A DNA stretch of 64,000 nucleotides from Sipunculus nudus. Its lineage: Eukaryota > Annelida > Sipuncula > Golfingiida > Sipunculidae. Shown piece after piece: positions 23,901 to 30,827 of this stretch. Position 1 is the stretch's first letter. The number at the start of each line of letters is the position of its first letter. A program made the position numbers and the translations under genes. Under the pieces are notes generated by a model. That model worked only from the letters and a program-made list of their open reading frames with translations. It made no database searches and was not told the DNA's origin. The stretch lies in contig CM049310.1 in the NCBI GenBank assembly GCA_026874595.1, positions 22,914,058 through 22,978,057 on the forward strand, written 5' to 3'.

Positions 23901-24911
23901 CCTGCCAAAGAATTTTGTTGAAATAATATGCAATACTTCAAAAGTAATTTGGATTTTTTTCGGTTGATTTGACCTGCATGGAAGATAACATCGAGGTCAT
24001 CAGGTTCTCCACGAACTTAGTTGAAAGTATTTGTGCGTCGAATATGAGGGGAAAAATGAAGCACTTCAAGAGTGATTGAGTGAACAAAAATCCAATATTT
24101 TCACATAATTTACATTGAACATGAAGGTCAAGGTCACCCTTTTTTTTAATTTGCAAGAACTGCTTAAACATATTTTGAAAATTGGTGTTTCAAAGTTGAA
24201 GAAAAAATTTGCAGCACATTTAAAGTTCGCAGTGTTCTGCATTACGAACGACTTCATCTTGAAGGTCAAACTAACTAGTTTTCAAACTCGTCCGAGAACT
24301 TGCGACCAAAGATATTCGGTAACTCTGATTTTATTAAGAACAGATCCACCCGTTCTTGGAAAATCTTATATATATCTTTTAATATTGAAAAACAAACTAG
24401 CTCAGCAAGACAATCATCCAATACTTATTCTTAACATGGCATCCACAACGTAAGTTATCACTCGTTATTTTTCATTAACAAAGTATTGAACATCTTCATC
24501 CCATCCTATTTAAAGTCCTAGATTATTATAGCCTACTTCGCTACTGGCTGTTGACAGGAACACCCTCTGGTCAGTAATCCAAGACGTACATATCTTGGAA
24601 GCTGTATTCTGAAGGTAAGATCTATTCCAGGTGAGTAGCTCGATGTCTGAATAGCTGGAATAGTCCAGGTCGTACACTCTACACGAGTCGTACTCATCTC
24701 CCGTCATTGGGATGGCAATGTGACGCTGCTGCTCATGAGATAAGCTCAGCAGACGATCCACCCTGCACCAATGATCTTGCTCAGCGGCGATAAAGTTCAA
24801 AGCATTAATATTGGCTCCTTCGAAGATAGCAACTGGAAAAAGCAGACAAATGATCCAGAACTGGTACCAGCCAAAGTGCCCCACAAGATCAAATACTTTC
24901 TTATACTCCAT
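5899..24911 (-). CDS. SLC22-family organic ion transporter (multi-exon gene)
   Basis: A solute carrier of the SLC22 (organic cation/anion/zwitterion) branch of the major facilitator superfamily, a 12-helix plasma-membrane transporter; the substrate cannot be told. Nine exons were traced on the minus strand: 24537-24911, 23571-23674, 22336-22484, 14240-14408, 13514-13579 (uncertain), 12495-12577, 10970-11190, 8056-8225 and 5899-6042. Family marks in order are the N-terminal helix, a large Cys-containing first extracellular loop, the SDR-RRK loop after helix 2, GPRWR after helix 4, [39 protein letters not shown] and [14 protein letters not shown]. Phases agree between exons 1-2-3-4 and 6-7-8-9. 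Exon 5 does not fit: its frame is one base off after exon 4 and no good donor follows. The helix 2-3 motif is also two residues short. The gene may be intact with an exon I misjudged, or recently decayed. Intron 3 carries the Gmr1-like retrotransposon in the same orientation. Confidence 0.85.
6765..6930. repeat. Imperfect direct duplication of about 78 bp
   Basis: Two adjacent copies of a segment containing GCGTATGTGC, ATATATGCTGAAAAATCGCC, CGATTTA and CCATGTG-CCGTCAGCGTATG. It lies in intron 8 of the SLC22 gene. Confidence 0.7.
7076..7152. repeat. GC-rich short tandem repeat (about 21 bp, four copies)
   Basis: Four imperfect copies of CTTCCGCCGGTCAGACGGG stand out against AT-rich intron sequence. 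They lie directly upstream of a TATAAAAG on the plus strand. Confidence 0.75.
7159..7166 (+). promoter_or_regulatory. TATA-box-like site, possible cryptic or LTR-type promoter
   Basis: TATAAAAG is followed by GGGG and lies 7 bases after a block of GC-rich direct repeats. A TCAGATC initiator-like sequence sits about 28 bases downstream. The arrangement resembles an LTR or gene core promoter on the plus strand, inside intron 8 of the SLC22 gene. No downstream reading frame was recognised, so function is speculative. Confidence 0.3.
7963..8042. repeat. 26-bp tandem triplication beside exon 8
   Basis: Three near-perfect copies of GACTGATGATTGGCCTAATG plus TTATAG. The array ends within 10 bases of the exon 8 splice donor. 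Confidence 0.85.
8056..8225 (-). CDS. SLC22 gene, exon 8
   Basis: The acceptor CTTCTTGCAG leads into membrane helices that include the family signature [13 protein letters not shown] and a Gly/Met-rich helix ending VAFVGGPM. The donor is GTACGT. The exon is 170 bases: two bases complete the codon left by exon 7 and it ends in phase 0, matching exon 9. Confidence 0.85.
8779..8944. repeat. (TA)n, (CT)n and (TA)n microsatellites
   Basis: A TA run at about 8779-8816, a CT run at 8858-8882 and a second TA run to 8944. They lie just after a GGGGCGGATCCAGG motif (8725-8740) shared in inverted form with 10570-10590. All are in intron 7. Confidence 0.9.
9636..9653. repeat. Poly-G tract
   Basis: Eighteen or so G bases in a row after TTTTTGTG, in intron 7 of the SLC22 gene. 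Confidence 0.85.
10671..10915. mobile_element. MITE copy 1 (AAGGTATGGTTCTCAGGC ends)
   Basis: A 245-bp element bounded by near-perfect terminal inverted repeats, AAGGTATGGTTCTCAGGCA and its complement. The subterminal CCCGCGTCAATTTTAAC and GCGGGCGGGCGG blocks are shared with the copy at 11599-11889. It has no coding capacity. It lies in intron 7, just downstream of exon 7 in the sense of the gene. Confidence 0.82.
10970..11190 (-). CDS. SLC22 gene, exon 7
   Basis: The acceptor ACTCCAG is followed by G, which completes the split Trp codon of exon 6, then [20 protein letters not shown]. Two further helices follow, with the MFS repeat motif NVTGRRGT. The donor is GTAAGT after phase 1. The exon is flanked on both sides by inverted MITE copies. 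Confidence 0.88.
11599..11889. mobile_element. MITE copy 2, inverted relative to copy 1
   Basis: It has the same ends and subterminal blocks as 10671-10915 but lies in the opposite orientation: GGTTAAAATTGACGCGGGCG is on its right side. Its poly-G tract (11837-11851) matches the C-rich block of copy 1. It is about 290 bp. It lies in intron 6, upstream of exon 7. Confidence 0.82.
12495..12577 (-). CDS. SLC22 gene, exon 6
   Basis: The acceptor CATTGACAG opens phase 0 with [20 protein letters not shown], the loop before helix 7, and continues to YLVW. The Trp codon is split by the donor GTAAGT. The LF-(K/R)-(S/T)-P-x-LRxRT pattern is typical of the SLC22 intracellular loop. Confidence 0.88.
13514..13579 (-). 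CDS. SLC22 gene, exon 5 (partial, boundaries uncertain)
   Basis: After AATTACAG the sequence reads [20 protein letters not shown] and IL, the conserved segment after helix 6 (P-x-SPRWL-x-x-KG). Two problems: exon 4 ends with two bases of a codon while this exon fits only in phase 0, and after IL there is an A-rich stretch and a TGA but no convincing donor. A one-base indel, a sequencing error or genuine decay could explain this. Confidence 0.6.
14133..14175. repeat. CT-rich low-complexity tract
   Basis: A TCTCTCTTTCTG-(TC)n tract next to exon 4, in intron 4. Confidence 0.8.
14240..14408 (-). CDS. SLC22 gene, exon 4
   Basis: The acceptor ATATTTTCAG leads, in the phase left by exon 3, into [15 protein letters not shown] and two helices ending FLILW. 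The GP-x-W-R motif after helix 4 is diagnostic for the family. The donor GTATGA splits the Trp codon, which does not join in frame to the exon 5 candidate. Confidence 0.87.
14476..14782. mobile_element. Possible hAT-type MITE rich in GAGTCC
   Basis: About 307 bp starting CAGTGATGTAGTCGAG and ending CTCGAGTCGTATATCACTG, roughly inverted ends of the CAGTG type seen in hAT elements. The interior is full of GACTCGAG and CCGAGTCC motifs. I could not find a clear 8-bp target duplication. Confidence 0.45.
15017..15807 (-). repeat. 3' LTR of the Gmr1-like element
   Basis: It aligns along its length with 21096-21891 and has the same TGTTACGGAACC start and CATCTGTAACA end. The copies differ by scattered substitutions and reciprocal indels; for example GCGCGAACAGCCCA near 15648-15662 is only here. 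The insertion is therefore not very recent. Confidence 0.92.
15808..15818 (-). other. Polypurine tract
   Basis: On the minus strand AGGAGGGGCAG directly abuts the 3' LTR, the position expected for the plus-strand DNA primer of an LTR retrotransposon. Confidence 0.7.
16050..16361 (-). pseudogene. RNase H region of the Gmr1-like element
   Basis: Minus-strand translation gives [11 protein letters not shown], then [20 protein letters not shown] and the block [20 protein letters not shown], the gypsy-type RNase H. The usual DAS is DAG here. An in-frame TGA at 16362-16364 separates it from the RT frame. Confidence 0.75.
16362..17315 (-). CDS. Reverse transcriptase of the Gmr1-like element
   Basis: A 317-codon open frame. 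RT motifs in order: LVSKPDG around residue 94, [12 protein letters not shown] (Asp 142), [15 protein letters not shown] near 173-187, and the catalytic YIDD at 202-205 followed by LVVYSD. The thumb and connection region ([16 protein letters not shown]) is gypsy-like. It lies downstream of the integrase instead of upstream. The N-terminal part continues upstream without a clear start. The frame ends at a TGA where a family member would read on into RNase H. Confidence 0.9.
   Translation of the reverse strand: MLNNLDAKLSQLTAQQQQDLKNLLRNYENLFSDIPTRTNILCHDVDVGEASAVKQYPYKLNPEKQNYLQDEVKYLLDNDFIEPSNRNWSSLCILVSKPDGIYRMCTDNRKLNSVTKTHTFPIPSIDDCIDRVGSSRYVSKFDLLKGFWQVPLTERAKEVSAFVTPQGLYQYKVMPFGMKNSPATFQRLIQMVVKDIQGCDAYIDDLVVYSDIWEKHLQIFRDLIERISEARLVINLVKSEFCHAQVTYSDHNVGQGQVKPVDAKISASLHFLDQKTKTNKKIMRFLGMVGYYRKFCPNFSAVAEPLTNLLKKKQKFV
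17438..17716 (-). CDS. Integrase C-terminal (GPY/F) domain of the Gmr1-like element
   Basis: This reads [20 protein letters not shown], then [20 protein letters not shown] and a basic segment with RHVNMLKPY. This is the chromatin/DNA-binding end of a gypsy integrase with the GPY/F motif. Frame breaks at 17740-18030 separate it from the catalytic core. Confidence 0.85.
   Translation of the reverse strand: MEIANSNLKSAHSKMKTKYDKHSVSWTFQPGEKVLALIPIPSRPLQARYFGPYIVDKNVSDFNYILLTPDRRKKKQLRHVNMLKPYYDRNST
18034..18516 (-). CDS. Integrase zinc-binding region and catalytic core (Gmr1-like element)
   Basis: 160 codons. The N-terminal HHCC region is recognisable from [21 protein letters not shown] and CKSCHRCQ. 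The first two His positions read Y and L, so zinc binding is probably lost. The DDE core follows: [20 protein letters not shown] carries the first Asp and [13 protein letters not shown] the second. The frame stops before the Glu, which lies in the frame-broken stretch to about 17740. Confidence 0.85.
   Translation of the reverse strand: MPKSCRNEILSMAYEAPLSGLLGINKTYQKVSTHFYLPNLRTDVVQYCKSCHRCQMLGKPNQNPPKAPLRPFPAFEEPFSRIMVDCVGPLPKTKSGHEYLLTIMCASTRFPEAIPLRKIYAKSIFKALTKFFFTTFGLPKSVQSDQGSNFMSGLFQQVML
18790..19200 (-). CDS. Aspartic protease of the Gmr1-like element
   Basis: The active-site motif is [13 protein letters not shown] (DTG) and the second conserved motif [12 protein letters not shown] lies about 70 residues on, giving the retropepsin monomer layout. 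Translation runs past the ATG-bounded frame (18790-19167) into the codons for PIRILR. It lies between gag and integrase, as expected for pol. Confidence 0.8.
   Translation of the reverse strand, partial: KCFSYSTPIRILRDTGSGQTLMLANTLPFSNRSFTGAHAPVNGVFSDKHTSVPLHTIYLKSDLISGNITVSIRTTLSFKGIQLLLGNDVAGEKVQPVPIVTEKSSLDQDTDPESQGIPGLYPSCAVTRSMAKKKHT
19307..20925 (-). pseudogene. Gag region of the Gmr1-like element
   Basis: A likely start ATG at 20923-20925 gives MASFNLR; an acidic segment ([19 protein letters not shown]) follows in another frame. Then come a Glu/Lys/Arg-rich coiled-coil (20560-20640) and the capsid-like block [43 protein letters not shown]. The open stretch 19804-20136 and a zinc knuckle at about 19755-19800 follow. 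The knuckle reads [14 protein letters not shown]: the CCHC His is Leu. Frameshifts and stops interrupt it at several places. The open stretch 19307-19699 is a linker before the protease. Confidence 0.78.
21072..21089 (-). other. Primer binding site, tRNA-Pro type
   Basis: On the minus strand TGGGGGCTCGTCCGGGAT lies six bases inside the 5' LTR. It equals the tRNA-Pro primer site known from gammaretroviruses and many metazoan LTR elements. Confidence 0.9.
21096..21891 (-). repeat. 5' LTR of the Gmr1-like element
   Basis: Pairs with 15017-15807. It carries a segment near 21750-21772 (TTACACGTCAGACCCC) that is absent from the other LTR. Confidence 0.92.
22336..22484 (-). CDS. SLC22 gene, exon 3
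   Basis: After TTTACATAG the frame continues the split Arg codon and reads [20 protein letters not shown], then a helix ending NLTGFVLG. The donor is GTGAGT. The loop between helices 2 and 3 reads SDRRRK where the family normally has SDR-x-G-RRK, so two residues seem to be missing unless the acceptor is wrong; no other AG is close by. Confidence 0.83.
22485..23570. other. Intron 2, no gene seen
   Basis: Non-coding on both strands as far as I can tell; no TIR or LTR structure recognised. Confidence 0.4.
23571..23674 (-). CDS. SLC22 gene, exon 2
   Basis: The acceptor TTTCTTTCAG is followed in phase 0 by [20 protein letters not shown] and the helix to GVLSGFVSD. The donor GTAAGT splits the Arg codon. 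(F/W)-x-LVC-x-(K/R) is the standard end of the first SLC22 extracellular loop. Confidence 0.9.
24537..24911 (-). CDS. SLC22 gene, exon 1
   Basis: The start codon at 24909-24911 gives [18 protein letters not shown], the classic SLC22 N terminus, followed by the first helix (about residues 14-36). The large extracellular loop has Cys residues in [17 protein letters not shown] and KICTSW and a potential N-glycosylation site NRS. The exon ends after ASSE at a GTAGGC donor in phase 0, which fits exon 2. Confidence 0.88.
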
Positions 24912-25491
24912 GGCTGGCCAGATTAATATTTAAACCAAAACGTACAGGTAGAGCTCACTCCTAGGTCTGAATGACTTAAATGCGTGAACTGTATTTCTCC
25001 TTGGTCTGAATGACTTAAATGCATGAGCTTTATTTTTCTAATTTCTTCCATAGCTGATTGATGGGGCCAGCCATGGTTAAAGCAGGTTATGTAGACATGT
25101 TCAATAGTTAATTTTCAGCTGATTTTACTGAGTGCATGCATGACCTTCTGTTTTCTCCAAGGTACATAGAGAAAATTTACATTCACCGTGAGGAAGGCGT
25201 ATTCATTATATGTTCGTGTAAAAAGAATGTAAATTATTCGAAACCATAAACATATAGAAAACATGAAGTATATATTGTATATACACGAATCAGAAATATA
25301 TAATACATTATTTCAAGATGGCCATATTAAGTACTAATTCCAGCACAACCAGAACCTGTAAACAATACTCATATTACTGACAATGACGTGTATTAAGTGT
25401 ATTAAGAATACAGACGCGGACGACTTTTCAGGAAGGAAACATTTAGTAACAGTTCTTGTAATTCAAACAATGTAACACCACATGTTACGTG
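24912..25491. other. Upstream region of the SLC22 gene
   Basis: Expected to hold the promoter of the minus-strand gene. A short duplication (CTCCTAGGTCTGAATGACTT and a second copy about 40 bases on, 24958-25035) is the only clear structure. I see no confident TATA box or initiator. Confidence 0.35.
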
Positions 25492-25493
25492 TA

Positions 25494-26544
25494 CACTCAA
25501 AAAACAGATTGGTTAAATATATAACCAATTTAATTGGTTGAGCCAGTTTTGGTTGTTTTAACCAAGATATTGTTTATCTAAACCAATGCATTGTTAAAGT
25601 ACTAACCAAACCAGTTGGTTGTTTTGACCAATTTTTATTGGTTAACTGAATAAAAAAACTGTATGTAGGTTTAACCAATATATTGGTCAAATGCTAACCA
25701 AAATATTGGTTACTTTAGCACACATATATGACCAATTTGGTTGTTTGAGATGATATTGGTTCATTTATCCAACCCATTGGTAATTTCAACCAATTTGTAA
25801 CCAAACGCATTGGTCATTTTGACCAATTTTTATTAGTCGACCGTTTGGTTGCATATATTTAACCAGTTTTCTTGGTTGAGTTAAGCATTGGTTAATTTTA
25901 TCAACATATTGGTTATTTTACCAACTGATTGGTCAAGCACTGACCAAACCGATTGGTCAGGTTTAACATCAGACACAAAACTGCTCCAAATCAGACATAA
26001 GAAATGCAAGCTTCACTGGCTGAGGGGTAAAACGTCTGACTTGTATGCGAGCGGTCCCAGGTTCGATTCCGCCGGGCGGAATTGGTGTTTCCCCTTGAAA
26101 ATCCACACCAGAGCAACCCGAAACTGAAGAACATCTTACAAGAGGACTCCTGATCAATCTAGAGAATAAAACAACTGAAAAGGGGACTGAAAGTAGCAGT
26201 GCACACATATATGTGTCCACTAGTCTGACCAATATGAATTGGTTCATGTGACCAATTTATTATTTGATTTAACCAATTTGTTTTGGTTGACCTCAACCAA
26301 AGTACATTGGTTGAGAATAACCAAATTATTTTGGTGAAACTGACCAAATTTGTTGGTTAAAATGATCAGCTGTATTGGTTGCTCTGACCAATATATAGGT
26401 TGATCTGACCAATACCTTTTGTTTGATTACGACCAAACTAAATTGGTTGTTTTAAACAATAAATTGTTTGGACATATTTTTACCAATTAAATTGGTTGGA
26501 ATCAACCAATTTTTTGGTTGATTCAACCAATCTGTTTTTAAGTG
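25494..26544. mobile_element. TIR element built of CCAAT/ATTGG motifs (Tc1/mariner-type MITE)
   Basis: The ends are inverted: CACTCAAAAAACAGATTGGT on the left and, on the right strand complement, CACTTAAAAACAGATTGGTT. A TA dinucleotide lies outside both ends (25492-25493 and 26545-26546), as for Tc1/mariner insertions. The 1.05-kb interior consists of some 40 copies (by eye) of ACCAA or TTGGT in both orientations, spaced 8-25 bases and forming many short hairpins. About 240 bases in the middle (25975-26215) lack the motifs and hold a tRNA-like SINE. No transposase frame is present. Confidence 0.78.
26010..26200 (+). mobile_element. tRNA-derived SINE nested in the CCAAT element
   Basis: It carries an RNA polymerase III A box (TGGCTGAGGGGT, 26017-26028) and a perfect B box (GGTTCGATTCC, 26060-26070) at tRNA-like spacing. 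The intervening GTCTGAC...GCGAGCGGTCC resembles a Leu/Ser-type tRNA. The 5' acceptor stem is not intact and the sequence continues into unrelated DNA, so this is a SINE or tRNA relic, not a tRNA gene. Confidence 0.6.
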
Positions 26545-26546
26545 TA

Positions 26547-27500
26547 AATATCGCAGATTTATGCAAAAATGCCTTAATTAATATGAATACATAAATAAAT
26601 AAGTTTAACTAACACATTAAGGTAAGACAAGACAAGATATGATCCTCTGCTGGATAAACATAAATTATACATAACTATGAAACTATGTATGTGTGTGTGT
26701 GTATGTGTGTGTTTGTATAACCGTACTTAAGAGGACATGATATTGACTGCACACCAAACGCGCGATGACTTTTTCTACTTGTGAGGACGAACATACGGGT
26801 CCTCGCCAACGGAAAGCTGTTAAAGCATTTTGAAGCATTTAAAAAGCCGGGAAAACTATGCTGGGGAAGTTTCTTGTAAGTCCTCAGAAAGAACGTTTTG
26901 CTTGAAATTTGTTTTGTGTGTGTATGACAGCGCCAACTATTGAGAGCTCTGCAAGATGGTTAGAAAAGTGTATGTGTGTAAGCCGGGTGCTCGATAATAT
27001 GTTTAAACTGGTTATCCAACCTGTTTAGCGGTATCAGATCTTATTTGGTATGCGAGAAGTTAGACTTAGAACCTTATATTACCATGGGTTCCAGGAGTAA
27101 ACAAGAAGAAAAAAAATAGATTTTCTTATTAAAATGATAGGTTTACCCTCTCATCTGTCAAGAAAAATTGTCAGCAGCTTGGTTCTAAAGTTGGTTCTAA
27201 TAGACACAAAACGTTTAACATGATAAAAATAATTAATCTTTCCATCCAGTGTAAATTTATGTAAATATATGTTTATCGTTTGTATTTTTTTTTTTGCTTT
27301 GCACTTATTGTATTAAGAGGGTATGTTACATTATTTTATTGTTACATTATTCATTGATTTCTTTCTAATTGTATTGCTTGTGTCTTGTTTCATTTTGGTG
27401 AAGATTATGAATTTTTCATAGAATAACTACATTAATCTAAACATATTATATCTCCACATACTTTATGTACTTTAATTTGTACCATGATGTCGTATATAAT
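26547..27500. other. Non-coding, no gene seen
   Basis: AT-rich. It contains a short GT microsatellite at 26688-26712. No supported exon. Confidence 0.4.
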
Positions 27501-27505
27501 GTTGT

Positions 27506-27581
<76 letters not shown>

Positions 27582-27584
27582 ACA
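27501..27584. repeat. (TA)n run with inverted 10-bp ends (perfect hairpin)
   Basis: GTTGTGTTTA at the left and TAAACACAAC at the right enclose an uninterrupted TA run, making an 84-base self-complementary sequence. Confidence 0.92.
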
Positions 27585-28195
27585 ACAGGAAAGCATGTTC
27601 ATTATTATGATTGGCTACTTTTGTAATCCTGTTATAAATAAATATGTTTAAACCAAGTGTGCTTTATATGCTGATTGTAGGTCCTCTCTATGACACGAAG
27701 ACATGACATAAACCGAAAGTCCTCGCAAGTAATGCGCTTAGTCAACACATCGTTCTCACGTCTTACCAGCGTTTTTATTAAAAAAAAGTGTGCGAGAAAA
27801 ACATGCGTACCCTAAGTATTTATGATCTCAATAGCTCTTCTTGCTAACTCTAGCAGAACTGTTAGTCCTCGGAAGTTTAGTGTGAAAGCAAGGTCCTCTC
27901 TTGTACGCATATACGCGTATGTGTGTGTGTGATCTGGTTTTAGTCCAGCTTAAATACTGTTCTTCAGTGAAAACAAAGAGAATGATTTCCTGACTAAACA
28001 ATTCGAGGTTATGGCTATCCATACCATAGCTGGCACCGCTAATGACTGTATCTGCATACTAACTTCATGTCCAACCCTTTTTAATTACCAAATTGTGCTC
28101 ATCATATGAAGAGTGCCACACGCTCTGAGCATGTGGTACGAAAGTAAATAGAAATGAAATGCTTAAAGAAAAAACATTGTTTAGTTCATTCAACA

Positions 28196-28197
<2 letters not shown>

Positions 28198-28248
<51 letters not shown>
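28198..28248. repeat. (TA)n microsatellite
   Basis: About 50 bases of AT/TA without interruption. Confidence 0.95.
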
Positions 28249-28250
<2 letters not shown>

Positions 28251-29500
28251 GCATGTTTTTGTTTGTTTTGTGATGATTTTTAATTAAAAAGGAGCATATA
28301 TGGAAATCTGGAAATTTGCAGTAGGCCTACAAATGATATGAGGTTTATAATTTTAGATCCGAAAATTTTAGTGAACATAACAATTAACAAAGAAAATTAT
28401 TTGCGAAAGAAAAATTGATTTTATACAAAATATTTTTTTTTATTTATTTGCATCGTGGCGAGTCAGATATAAGCGTTTTTTGCAGACTAAGCAATTTATT
28501 GTTAAGTTTAATTTTTAGAAATAAATTTAGTGGTTCATTCTAAACTATATATTTAAGAGCATTAAATATTTATATATGGAAAGTTAAAGTAATAAGTTTT
28601 ATATCAGGCTCTCCTGATCCAGGCAAATATAAACACAGTAACACGTCATGATGTCAACTCCCTTGAAGTGTACCACCCAAGCTAACGCCTACTCAAAACA
28701 GACGCATAAATCTACATTTATTATACATATAGCATCTTGCGTGCAAGTGAATCATTAATTACATGACAATAAAGACCATTTTTTATCAAATTCCGAAAGA
28801 TCGGAAAAACATCAGACGAGCTCATTTGTCAACACTTGTTATCTTATATATCTGATTGAAATAAAGACTATGAATCCCCATTATGTCCGCTTAGGTCCTC
28901 CCTCCATGGAGCCGTGCATAGTCACCCCCTGCTTATAACGCTTCAAGTACATTTCAGCTGCCCTTCAATATTCAGCAGCCCCTCCATATATATAAACGAG
29001 AAGTGACGTTCTGCCATGAAACCGTACCATTATAAGCGACTGTACTCAGTGTACTGTACATGTTCATGGGTACGTACCGGCAGTCTTACAATCAAGTAAT
29101 TAATTTAGCTGTCTGGTAACTATTTTTTTTTGTCGTTTCACGTTCCACTTTTGCCTATCATACGACCCTTCATGTTATCCGTGAATGGGCCTAAGGATGA
29201 GTATGTTCATCTAGATCCAAATTTAGAATGTCTATGTTCACAAAATATTTTTTTCTAATCTCTTAAAACGCACAATAAATAACTAGAAACCGTGTCCACC
29301 ATAATCTACTGCACGGCTCTTCACATGATGAAGGTGATCGGTGTACGTACTTGTTGCACTCAGATCCGGAGGCGATCGGTAGGGGGCCTATTTTTATTAC
29401 TTATCCGCCAAATTCAGTACGATGAGGAATAACTCGAGATCATATAACCACTCCTGAAATATGTAAGCTTTAAGAGAGCGAGAGAGATAATATATACTTT
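28249..29500. other. Non-coding, no gene seen
   Basis: AT-rich stretch; no exon, RNA gene or element terminus supported. Confidence 0.35.
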
Positions 29501-29501
29501 T

Positions 29502-30294
29502 TAGCTCAGCTGACTTTCAGTCATGTTGAGCTATAGCGATCACTCTTTGTCCGTCGTCCGTCTGTCTGCCTGTCCGTCTGTCTGTCCGTTAACCAGGCAC
29601 AAATCGTAACCGCTCGACCTAGAATCTTGTAACTTGACATTCTGAGAGGTCCATGAAAAATCTCCATGAAAACCAGAAATTAGATCTCTGTTACCCATAT
29701 TTTTTGAGCTATGGGGCCCCAAAGTACCCCCAAGAATAGCAAAAAATTTCATACAAAAACTTCAATATCTCATTAACTACATCACTGATGGTCATGATTT
29801 TTGGCATACATATTGATCATGAGATGTTTCATCAGTTTCTGCAGACTGGTGGCGCCACCTGTATTTTTCGATTTTTTACGAATTTTTTTCTCTATTTTTG
29901 AGACCTTTAAAGATGTGGTTATCTGTCAACAGGGTACAAATTGTAACAACTGGACCTAGAATCTTCATTCTTGTCATGCAAGGAGGCCCATGAAAAGTGT
30001 CTGTTGAAACCTGAAATTAGGTATCTGTTACCCATATCCTTCAAGCTATAGGACTCCAAAGTATCCTTCAGAATAATGGAAAATTTGATACAAAAGCTGA
30101 AGTATCTGAACAACTAATCCAGAGACCACCATGCTTCTTTGCATGGATATTGACCATTACGTGTTTTTATTAGTTTCTGCAGACTGGTGGAACCACCTGT
30201 TGGTTAATTTGTTTCATGCTTCAGTTGAATGGGTATATACTACCATTCAGATGATAAAATTTCCTTTTGCAAATCTCTTCCCAGTCAGCTGAGC
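29502..30294. mobile_element. CTCAGCTGA-ended repeat element with internal tandem copies
   Basis: It begins AGCTCAGCTGACTTTCAGTC and ends CAGTCAGCTGAGC, short inverted ends. A CGTCCGTC/TGTCTG-rich block (29548-29590) follows the left end. Two diverged tandem copies of about 330 bp make up the body; both contain GACCTAGAATCTT, TCTGTTACCCATAT and CTGCAGACTGGTGG. No protein is encoded. Confidence 0.65.
30195..30294. repeat. 100-bp direct repeat, left copy
   Basis: CCTGTTGGTTAATTTGTTTC through CAGTCAGCTGAGC. It is repeated almost exactly at 30729-30827, on the other side of a 419-bp duplicated segment. Confidence 0.92.
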
Positions 30295-30295
30295 T

Positions 30296-30714
30296 GGAAA
30301 TATTCAAATTATGCACTAGTTCAGACGTTATTAGGGGGGGGGGAGGACTGAATAAACCTGGATTGACCTTGAAGAGCAAGGAAGAGGTCCCCAGTTTTCG
30401 AAATTTATGGAAACTTATGTGTCAAGTTGGAGAGATTATCTGCAATACTTCATAGGTTATGGGGTCACATTGGTCAGAGAAGACAAGATTTTACCACAAA
30501 TGTTATACAAGGCGAGCCATGCATGCAGTTTGTAAACGTGCATTCACTGGACACTCGGAATAAGGACTCGTGAGTTACGTACCATAATATATAGGCAATG
30601 TGTGAACTTTGGTTTTGGCTAGGTACGGTGATAATAACAGAATATTGTGCTATGAAAATATATATGAGACAGATATCTCTTTATCGCATTTTACTTAGAA
30701 CATATTCACCAGTG
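30296..30714. repeat. 419-bp duplicated segment, copy A
   Basis: Nearly identical to 31764-32181, from GGAAATATTCAAATTATGCA to TATTCACCAGTG; it includes a poly-G tract near 30333. Two or three base differences plus poly-G length separate the copies. Confidence 0.95.
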
Positions 30715-30728
30715 TTTTTATTAGTTAA

Positions 30729-30827
30729 CCTGTTGGTTAATTTGTTTCATGCTTCAGTTGAATGGGTATATACTACCATTCAGATGATAAAATTTCCTTT
30801 TGCAAATCTCTTCCCAGTCAGCTGAGC
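30729..30827. repeat. 100-bp direct repeat, right copy
   Basis: Copy of 30195-30294 ending in the same CAGTCAGCTGAGC terminus. Confidence 0.92.

Noticed and set aside
26010-26082. Functional tRNA-Leu or tRNA-Ser gene
   Set aside because: A and B boxes are good but the acceptor stem does not pair and the sequence runs into a longer repeat; SINE or relic is a better call.
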